DNA from: JBOFDK01 sp051650305
Lineage (GTDB): Bacteria; Bacillota; Clostridia; Lachnospirales; Cellulosilyticaceae
Length of the DNA: 10,876 bases
NCBI GenBank assembly: GCA_051650305.1
Contig: JBOFIT010000212.1
Span: forward strand, 1 to 10,876
Reading direction: 5' to 3'
Every line of letters begins with the position of its first letter. Within the stretch, counting starts at the first letter, position 1. Below, in pieces: positions 5,452 through 10,876 of this stretch. A program made the position numbers and the translations under genes. The notes under the pieces are model-generated. The model was not told the origin of the DNA. It searched no databases and saw only the letters and a list, made by a program, of their open reading frames with translations.

Positions 5452-7824
5452 ATGAAAAATAAAATGACGAATGATGAAAAGCCAAGTAAAGTAGGCATGA
5501 AAAGAGTGGAAATAATACTTTGTTTACTAGCTTTTTTAATGGCGCGCATAGGTGTTGGAGAAATATATTACACCGTAGGGGTAGCTTATGTGGGAACGCT
5601 GTTTTTTAATAAGGCAATAAGAAAATGGAGCTGGCTTTTTGCGACATGCGGTATTATTTCACTGACGAGTTTTAGAGTAGAGACCATTAAGTACATCTTT
5701 ATGTTTATGCTAGTGGCAGTCATAAGAGAGTATATGGTGTCGGTGGGAAATAAACTGACCATAAAGAATCAGATGGCAGTCGTTAGTATCAGTATTTTAG
5801 TGGTGGATGTAATCGCAAGCCTTATTCAAGGGTTTAGCTGGTATAGTCTAGCGATGACTAGCTTTGAAGCAGTCGTTGGAGCAGGGTGTTGCCTCATCCT
5901 TTTCTACGGGGTAGAAGTGCTTAAGGAAGAACGTACAACGCCACTTACCACGAGAGAAGCTACCAGTATGATTTTTATTTTTGCATGTATTTTAGGCGGG
6001 TTTGTGGACTTCTTTATTAAAATGCCAGTAGTTAAAGAAGTCTACTTTAAAGATATTTTAACGTTTATAGTGATGATTGGTGTCATTTATCTAGGGGGCA
6101 TTAATGTAGGGGTGACTATTAGTGTCGTTATAGGTAGTGTGCTAGCGATGATAGGGTATATCTCGCCAGAACTCATAGGCGTTTATGGATTAGCGGCTAT
6201 ATTAGGCGGCCTATTCTTACCACTTGGACGCATAGGAACCATTATAGGGATAGGAATCGGACAAGTATTAGGGTTTATCGTCTTTAATGATTATCAGATG
6301 AATGAATCCTTAATCGCAGCTTACATAGGAGCAAGTATCATCAGTCTGCTTATTCCAAAACATTACTTTGGGATGGCCCATTGGTTCCCAGAGAAAAATA
6401 CTGAAGTGAAAGAAAAAGAACATCTGCTAAGGGTGCAGCACATCATGACGGACCGTTTAAAGCATGTGGTCAGTGGGTTTGAGAAGCTGGGGAAAAGCTT
6501 TCAAAAGCTACAAGAAAGAAATGCGGACTATACCCCTAAGATGATCAATGGACTTATAGAGGATACCGCAGAAAAATTATGTGAGAGTTGTTCGATGCGT
6601 CATTTTTGTTGGGAGCAAGATTTGAAAAACACTTATGCACAAGCGTATCAAATGATAGGGGCTATTGAGAAAAAGGGCTTTATCAGCAAGGGAGATATAC
6701 CAGAGGAGTTTGTGAAGCATTGTATTCATGCAGATAATTTTGCTTATGTACTAAGCTATAAATTAGATTTACTGAAGCAAGACCTTATGTGGCAAAATAA
6801 ATTCCTAGAAAATAGAGAATTAGTAGCTGAAGAGTTGCGTGCCGTAGCAGAGACTCTTAAAGACTTGATTCACGATGTCGATAAAGAACTCTATTTTGAT
6901 AAAGAAAAGGAAAAATATTTAAAAGAAAGCATCAAGGCAGAGGGCATCAAAATAAAAGATGTAATGGTCATTGAAAATAAAGGGAAAGCGTACTGTATTG
7001 ATGTACATACCCCTTATTGCAAACAAAATACACAGGTAGTGAGCCTACTGACTAAGCAAATAGAAAAAATAGTAGGGTATAAAGTCGTACTAGAAAAACA
7101 TGAGTGTAGCGAAAAAGGATGCCATTACAAATTCGGCATTCGTCATATGTATCATGTAACTTCAGGAAGTGCCATCTGTGCAAAGGGAGGGGTGTCTGGA
7201 GATGTCCATACATTTATGGAACTCCAAGACAATCAGTATTTACTCGCAGTGGCGGATGGTATGGGCAGTGGCGTACTAGCTTATGAAGAAAGTGCAGCTG
7301 CTATGGAAATGCTAGAAGACTTTATGGAATCAGGCTTTAGAAGAGACTTGGCCATTCGTATGATTAATGCAGCACTGATCTTGAAGTCGGATGAAGAAGT
7401 CTTCTCCACTATGGACATTACCCTTATCGACCAGCAGACAGGGATTGCAGAATTTCTAAAGGCAGGTGCATCCACCAGTTTTATACTCCGAAAAGGAGAG
7501 GTGCTAACGGTTAGGACATCTACTTTACCGGTAGGCATCTTGAAAGATGTGGATGTAGAAAGTAAGAAAATCCAGCTTGAATCAGGCGATATGATTATTA
7601 TGGTGACAGACGGCATTTTACAAACGCCAGAAGATGTACTTGGTAAAGAAGAAACCTTTAAGCACTTTATAAAAGAAGTAGATGTGGGTGACCCACAGTA
7701 TATGGCAGCATACTTGATGGAAAAAAGCAAAGCATTGCTAGGGGTAAAAGAAAGAGATGATATGACCATTGTAGTAGCTAAAATTTGGCAAGATCCTATG
7801 GAGGAACTAGGAATAGCAAAATAA
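5452..7824 (+). CDS. spoIIE: Stage II sporulation protein E, membrane PP2C serine phosphatase
   Basis: SpoIIE dephosphorylates the anti-anti-sigma factor SpoIIAA in the forespore and so frees sigma F; it also takes part in polar septum formation with FtsZ. The 790-residue length is close to the Bacillus protein (about 827). Residues 1-20 are a short charged tail; about 21-305 are a run of roughly ten hydrophobic helices; about 310-590 are the central oligomerisation/FtsZ-linked region, with a cysteine cluster Cys377, Cys380, Cys386 and further cysteines near the phosphatase; about 590-785 are the PP2C domain. Metal-binding and catalytic motifs are intact: VADGMGSG with Asp602 and Gly603, AGASTSFILRKGEV, TDGIL with Asp720, and RDDMT with Asp769 and Asp770. 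The ATG follows GGAGGG at 5440. It is preceded by a Spo0A-type promoter and followed after 60 bases by a small gene that is probably co-transcribed. Confidence 0.97.
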   Translation: MKNKMTNDEKPSKVGMKRVEIILCLLAFLMARIGVGEIYYTVGVAYVGTLFFNKAIRKWSWLFATCGIISLTSFRVETIKYIFMFMLVAVIREYMVSVGNKLTIKNQMAVVSISILVVDVIASLIQGFSWYSLAMTSFEAVVGAGCCLILFYGVEVLKEERTTPLTTREATSMIFIFACILGGFVDFFIKMPVVKEVYFKDILTFIVMIGVIYLGGINVGVTISVVIGSVLAMIGYISPELIGVYGLAAILGGLFLPLGRIGTIIGIGIGQVLGFIVFNDYQMNESLIAAYIGASIISLLIPKHYFGMAHWFPEKNTEVKEKEHLLRVQHIMTDRLKHVVSGFEKLGKSFQKLQERNADYTPKMINGLIEDTAEKLCESCSMRHFCWEQDLKNTYAQAYQMIGAIEKKGFISKGDIPEEFVKHCIHADNFAYVLSYKLDLLKQDLMWQNKFLENRELVAEELRAVAETLKDLIHDVDKELYFDKEKEKYLKESIKAEGIKIKDVMVIENKGKAYCIDVHTPYCKQNTQVVSLLTKQIEKIVGYKVVLEKHECSEKGCHYKFGIRHMYHVTSGSAICAKGGVSGDVHTFMELQDNQYLLAVADGMGSGVLAYEESAAAMEMLEDFMESGFRRDLAIRMINAALILKSDEEVFSTMDITLIDQQTGIAEFLKAGASTSFILRKGEVLTVRTSTLPVGILKDVDVESKKIQLESGDMIIMVTDGILQTPEDVLGKEETFKHFIKEVDVGDPQYMAAYLMEKSKALLGVKERDDMTIVVAKIWQDPMEELGIAK

Positions 7825-7884
7825 ACTGTATAAAAAACCAAAAATGTGGAACACTTTAAACACCAAAGACAAAAGGAGTAAGGG

Positions 7885-8175
7885 ATGGAACGGCGAATAC
7901 GTGTACATGGTGAGCAAAGTGATTGGTATAAAGAAGCAGTTTTTGTGCTACGGGATGAAGTGACGCAGGCACCAAGCTCATTGAACTTGGTACATTATGC
8001 AGAAGAACTTTTAGAAAAGCAAATGAAGCTTAGAGGCCCTTTAAGTTATTATGAGGCGAAGCAAGGGGCTCAGAATGCTAGAGCCAATGAATCGGCCAAG
8101 AGATGGATTGATTATTTCTTCTGGGGTAGCATTGGTTTGCTAGGTGTTGTGACTTGCATTTATATACTACTTTAA
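7885..8175 (+). CDS. Small single-TM protein of unknown function between spoIIE and tilS
   Basis: The 96-residue protein has an ATG eight bases after AAAGGAG, so it is well supported as a gene. I do not recognise a characterised family. It begins with a basic stretch (MERRIRVHG) and SDWYKEAVFVLRDEV, continues with an amphipathic, Glu/Lys-rich region predicted helical (about 38-72), and ends with one hydrophobic segment (about 77-96, WIDYFFWGSIGLLGVVTCIYILL) up to the C-terminus. This arrangement suggests a C-tail-anchored membrane protein with its N-terminal part in the cytoplasm. It lies 60 bases after spoIIE, with no terminator between them, and is followed at once by a terminator, so it probably shares the sporulation promoter. 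In Bacillus this interval holds yabS and yabT, which it does not resemble. Confidence 0.8.
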   Translation: MERRIRVHGEQSDWYKEAVFVLRDEVTQAPSSLNLVHYAEELLEKQMKLRGPLSYYEAKQGAQNARANESAKRWIDYFFWGSIGLLGVVTCIYILL

Positions 8176-8215
8176 AAAAACGAGGTATACCGAGAAAAGT
8201 ATGCCTTATTTTTTT
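8176..8215 (+). terminator. Intrinsic terminator of the spoIIE unit
   Basis: AGGTATAC (8183-8190) pairs with GTATGCCT (8199-8206), including one G-U pair, around an 8-base loop. An A run before and a T run after (8209-8215) extend the stem and supply the U tract. It begins next to the stop codon of the 96-residue gene and separates sporulation transcription from the tilS operon. Confidence 0.82.
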
Positions 8216-8229
8216 ATCATTAAAAGAGT

Positions 8230-8264
8230 ATGACAATTGTATAGATTAGGGTATAATTTATAAT
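8230..8264 (+). promoter_or_regulatory. Putative sigma-A promoter of the tilS-hpt-ftsH operon
   Basis: ATGACA (8230-8235) lies 16 bp before a perfect TATAAT (8252-8257). A second perfect TATAAT (8259-8264) lies 16 bp after TTGTAT (8237-8242), so two overlapping promoters are possible. Both sit between the upstream terminator and the tilS ribosome binding site. Confidence 0.6.
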
Positions 8265-8293
8265 GCACGAAACAACAAGGGAAGGATAGACAA

Positions 8294-9688
8294 ATGCTTA
8301 CATTAATCGAAAAAAAAGCCCATCATTTCATTAAAAATAAGCAACTTATACAATCGGGAGATACGATTGTCGTGGGCGTATCTGGTGGCGCAGATTCAAT
8401 GATGCTTATAGATTTTCTGTATACCTACCAAGACAAGTATGGCATACAACTCAAGGTAGCACATATTAATCATGGACTTCGTAAAGAAGCCGATAGAGAT
8501 GAACAGCATGTAAAAGAATGGTGTGAGGCACGGCATATTCCGTGTTTTATCCATAGGTGTAATATAAGTGACTTAGCGAGCACGCAAAAATTATCGGAAG
8601 AAGAAGCTGGGCGCAAGGAAAGATATGATTTCTTTATATCTTTAACAAATCTTAATGATAAGATAGCTACAGCACATAATGCCAATGACCAAGCAGAGAC
8701 GATGTTGATGCATTTTATAAGAGGTTCAGATATGAAAGGGTTAGGGGGTATACAGGCAAAAAGAGACAGGATTATTCGTCCAATCTTATGCTTAAGTCGC
8801 CAAGAAATTGAGAGCTACTGTAAGTATAAGCAACTGACGTATTATGATGACCATACAAACTTTATGCCAGTTTATACACGTAATAAAATGCGTCTGCAAT
8901 GCATTCCCTATATAGAAGAACACTTTAATGAAGGGGTACAGGAAACCTTGTTTAGACAAGGGGAACTTTATCAAGAAGCATCGGAGTTTATCGAAGATTA
9001 TGCAGAGAAACGCCTGCATGAAAGTACCACCTGGGAGAATCAAAGGTGTACGTTGCAAATTCCAACAATACTAAAAGAAAAAACCTATATGCAAAAGAAA
9101 CTTCTATATAATATCCTGACGAAGGTTGCTAATGCTCAGAAAGACATCATGCAAGTACATGTCCAAAGTTGTATGGAACTTATGATGAAGCAAACGGGCA
9201 AAGAAGTACATTTACCTTATGATATAGTGGTCAAGAAGTCTTATGATACCTTAATCATCCAAAAGCAATTAGAAGTTAATGAAGAAGGTTATCATATTCC
9301 GCTTGTATTAGGGAAAAATAGTATTGAAGCGTTGAATTTGCAGATTGAACTTACTTTATGTAGTTGCAAAACATTTGAAGAAAGCAAGGAAAACATGTAT
9401 ACTAAATATGTTGATTATGATAAAATAAAAGACAACTTGCTTTTAAGAACCCGTAAGCCTTCAGATGTTATTACATTAAAAGGTGGAAAGAAAAAACTTA
9501 AGAAGTTTTTTATCGACGAGAAAATACCACAACAACAACGCGACACCATGCCTCTCATTGTAGATAAAGAAGAGGTAGTGTGGATTGTGGGGTCAAGGCT
9601 CAGTAGCAAGTATTTTGTCGTACCTAAAACAAACAACATACTCGAAATTAAAATTACTAAACAAACTGCTCAGGAGGGATTATGTTAA
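8294..9688 (+). CDS. tilS: tRNA(Ile)-lysidine synthase TilS
   Basis: TilS uses ATP to attach lysine to C34 of the CAU-anticodon tRNA-Ile, switching it from reading AUG to AUA; it is essential in most bacteria. The 464-residue length is typical of the long Firmicutes form. The N-terminal PP-loop ATPase domain (about 1-205) shows SGGADS (30-35), HINHGLR (57-63), EEAGRKERYDFF (103-114), TAHNANDQAET (126-136), RGS with GL (143-150), RPIL (162-165), YDDHTN (184-189) and RNKMR (196-200). A helical middle domain follows, and the C-terminal tRNA-binding domain contains LLLRTRKPSDVITLKGGKKK and the segment KKFFIDEKIPQQQRDTMPLI. The ATG follows GAAGGA with a 7-base spacer. The stop codon overlaps the start of hpt by 7 bases, indicating translational coupling. 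Confidence 0.96.
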   Translation: MLTLIEKKAHHFIKNKQLIQSGDTIVVGVSGGADSMMLIDFLYTYQDKYGIQLKVAHINHGLRKEADRDEQHVKEWCEARHIPCFIHRCNISDLASTQKLSEEEAGRKERYDFFISLTNLNDKIATAHNANDQAETMLMHFIRGSDMKGLGGIQAKRDRIIRPILCLSRQEIESYCKYKQLTYYDDHTNFMPVYTRNKMRLQCIPYIEEHFNEGVQETLFRQGELYQEASEFIEDYAEKRLHESTTWENQRCTLQIPTILKEKTYMQKKLLYNILTKVANAQKDIMQVHVQSCMELMMKQTGKEVHLPYDIVVKKSYDTLIIQKQLEVNEEGYHIPLVLGKNSIEALNLQIELTLCSCKTFEESKENMYTKYVDYDKIKDNLLLRTRKPSDVITLKGGKKKLKKFFIDEKIPQQQRDTMPLIVDKEEVVWIVGSRLSSKYFVVPKTNNILEIKITKQTAQEGLC

Positions 9689-10203
9689 ATTTAGAAACAC
9701 TTATAAATGAACAAGATCTACAAAGAAGAATAGAAGAGCTTGGAGAGCAAATCTCTAGAGATTACGAAGGAAAAGAAATCATCATGCTTTGTGTATTAAA
9801 AGGTGGCGTTATGTTTATGACAGACCTTGCGAAGCGTGTAAGTGTACCAATGAAAATGGAATTCATGGCAGTATCAAGCTATGGGGATGAATACAAAAGT
9901 TCAGGTATCGTAAAAATCCTTAAAGATTTAGATGAACCAATAGATGGTAAAGACGTACTTATTGTAGAAGATATCATTGATTCTGGACGTACACTTAGCT
10001 ACTTAAAGAATCTTCTAGAAAGTAGAAATCCAAAAAGTGTTAAGATATGTACACTTTTAGACAAACCAGACCAACGTGTGGTAGATGTAGACGTCGATTA
10101 TATAGGCTTTACAATACCAGATAGCTTTGTAATAGGATATGGACTAGATTATCAACAATTTTATAGAAACCTTCCTTACATTGCAGTAAACGTAGGAGAA
10201 TAA
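9682..10203 (+). CDS. hpt: Hypoxanthine phosphoribosyltransferase
   Basis: This cytoplasmic purine-salvage enzyme joins hypoxanthine (and usually guanine) to PRPP, giving IMP or GMP. The 173-residue length is standard. It shows the PPi-loop LKGG (39-42), the flexible-loop SSYGDEYKSSG (65-75), the PRPP-binding signature IVEDIIDSGRT (94-104) and the base-binding C-terminal part IGFTIPDSFVIGYGLDY (141-157). The ATG at 9682 lies inside the end of tilS and just after AGGAGGG at about 9673-9679, a slightly short spacing. The tilS-hpt-ftsH order is conserved widely in Firmicutes; in Bacillus, HprT and TilS have also been reported to act together on ftsH expression, which I cite as known background, not as something shown here. 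Confidence 0.96.
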   Translation: MLNLETLINEQDLQRRIEELGEQISRDYEGKEIIMLCVLKGGVMFMTDLAKRVSVPMKMEFMAVSSYGDEYKSSGIVKILKDLDEPIDGKDVLIVEDIIDSGRTLSYLKNLLESRNPKSVKICTLLDKPDQRVVDVDVDYIGFTIPDSFVIGYGLDYQQFYRNLPYIAVNVGE

Positions 10204-10239
10204 TACAGAGTCTTTAAAAAAGGAAGGAGGATGAGATTG

Positions 10240-10876
10240 TTGAAAGGTAAAATGAAAGGTAGTATGTTATACCTTATTATAGTTGGGGTGCTTTTTGTAG
10301 CAGTGCTTTTCGGAGCAAATGGTTCTTTAAGTGAGAAGCTACCGACTTATAAATATGGTAACTTAAAAGCAGATATTATTAACAATAAAATAGAAGAAAT
10401 GAGTGTTGAACTATCTAGTGGAGGGGTGGCATATGTAACTGTTCTACCAAAAGGGACAACACAACGCTCTACAGTACAAGTAGATCAAATATCATTCATG
10501 AGCTTCTTTGATAGCTTACCAATAGAAACACAAGAAGCACTTAATCCAAGAACATATGAAGAACAACCAAGTATGTTCTTCCCAATCCTACAGATTGTCC
10601 TAATCGTAGGGATGTTCATCTTCATCATGGTATTCTTCATGAATCAAATGCAAGGTGGTGGCGGCGGTGGCCGTGTCATGTCATTTGGCAAGAGTAAGGC
10701 GAAGATGTCTATTGATGAGAAAGGCTCTACTACATTTAAAGATGTAGCAGGTCTTGATGAAGAAAAAGAAGAAGTAGCAGAACTTGTAGACTTCCTTAAG
10801 AATCCTAAGAAGTATACAGATATTGGTGCGAAGATACCAAAAGGTGTCCTACTTGTAGGACCTCCAGGTACAGGTA
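10240..10876 (+). CDS. ftsH: ATP-dependent zinc metalloprotease FtsH, 5' part only
   Basis: The frame runs off the window end, which falls inside the Walker A motif (LLVGPPGTG). Visible parts are a first membrane helix (LYLIIVGVLFVAVLFGA), an external domain of about 80 residues (YKYGNLKADI to LNPRTYEEQP), a second membrane helix (FFPILQIVLIVGMFIFIMVFFM), a Gly-rich linker, and the start of the AAA+ module (TFKDVAGLDEEKEEVAELVDFLKNPKKY). FtsH degrades unstable cytoplasmic proteins and damaged membrane proteins as a hexamer. Start choice: AAGGAAGGAGG ends at 10230 directly before an ATG at 10231, which is too close. The in-frame TTG codons at 10237 and 10240 have 6- and 9-base spacing, and an ATG at 10252 is a weaker alternative. 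I chose TTG 10240, without certainty. No terminator separates it from hpt. Confidence 0.93.
   Translation, partial: MKGKMKGSMLYLIIVGVLFVAVLFGANGSLSEKLPTYKYGNLKADIINNKIEEMSVELSSGGVAYVTVLPKGTTQRSTVQVDQISFMSFFDSLPIETQEALNPRTYEEQPSMFFPILQIVLIVGMFIFIMVFFMNQMQGGGGGGRVMSFGKSKAKMSIDEKGSTTFKDVAGLDEEKEEVAELVDFLKNPKKYTDIGAKIPKGVLLVGPPGTG

Noticed and set aside
7281..7841. Minus-strand open frame of 186 codons.
   Set aside because: It is antisense to the conserved PP2C domain of spoIIE, Ser-rich as antisense frames often are, with no ribosome binding site.
1..10876. Looked for CRISPR repeats, insertion sequences, toxin-antitoxin or phage-defence genes, tRNA genes and attachment sites.
   Set aside because: No direct repeat arrays, transposase-like frames, tRNA-like folds outside the T-box, or defence domains were seen; gene content is core chromosomal.

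Overview
The window reads as chromosomal DNA from an AT-rich, spore-forming anaerobic member of the Firmicutes (class Clostridia, probably Lachnospirales and close relatives). The reasons are a full-length spoIIE, the gene order spoIIE - small gene - tilS - hpt - ftsH that is also the backbone of this locus in Bacillus, a T-box leader, strong AGGAGG-type ribosome binding sites, and a copper-amine-oxidase-like stalk-domain protein of the kind common in Clostridia. I cannot name the genus from the sequence alone.

The left half (1-4187) is read on the minus strand. A strong promoter near 3340 starts a long leader that is a methionine T-box: AGUA/GAA specifier-loop elements, an AUG specifier, a stem III with a GCGA tetraloop, a UGGU tRNA-acceptor-binding bulge, and a terminator that is a perfect 42-bp palindrome. 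It controls metN-metI-metQ, a complete D/L-methionine ABC importer (ATPase, permease, lipoprotein). Downstream is the 5' part of a membrane-anchored stalk-domain protein that runs off the window. Upstream of the T-box promoter, also on the minus strand and closed by its own terminator, is a single-gene unit for a parvulin-type prolyl isomerase without a signal peptide.

The right half (4319-10876) is read on the plus strand. It starts with a putative amidase-domain (Amidase_6-like) protein with a GTG start, divergent from the isomerase gene. Then comes spoIIE, the membrane PP2C phosphatase that activates sigma F in the forespore; its promoter has near-consensus -35 and -10 boxes 21 bp apart, the abnormal spacing of Spo0A-activated sigma-A promoters. 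A 96-residue single-TM protein follows and ends in a terminator. A new promoter then begins the housekeeping operon tilS-hpt-ftsH (tRNA-Ile lysidine synthase, hypoxanthine phosphoribosyltransferase, membrane AAA+ protease). tilS and hpt overlap by 7 bases, and ftsH is cut by the window end inside its Walker A motif.

There are no mobile elements, CRISPR arrays, rRNA or tRNA genes. Most of the window is ordinary core genome. The points most worth a second look are the T-box details, the MetN that lacks the usual C-terminal regulatory domain, the spoIIE promoter geometry, and the two poorly characterised proteins flanking spoIIE.
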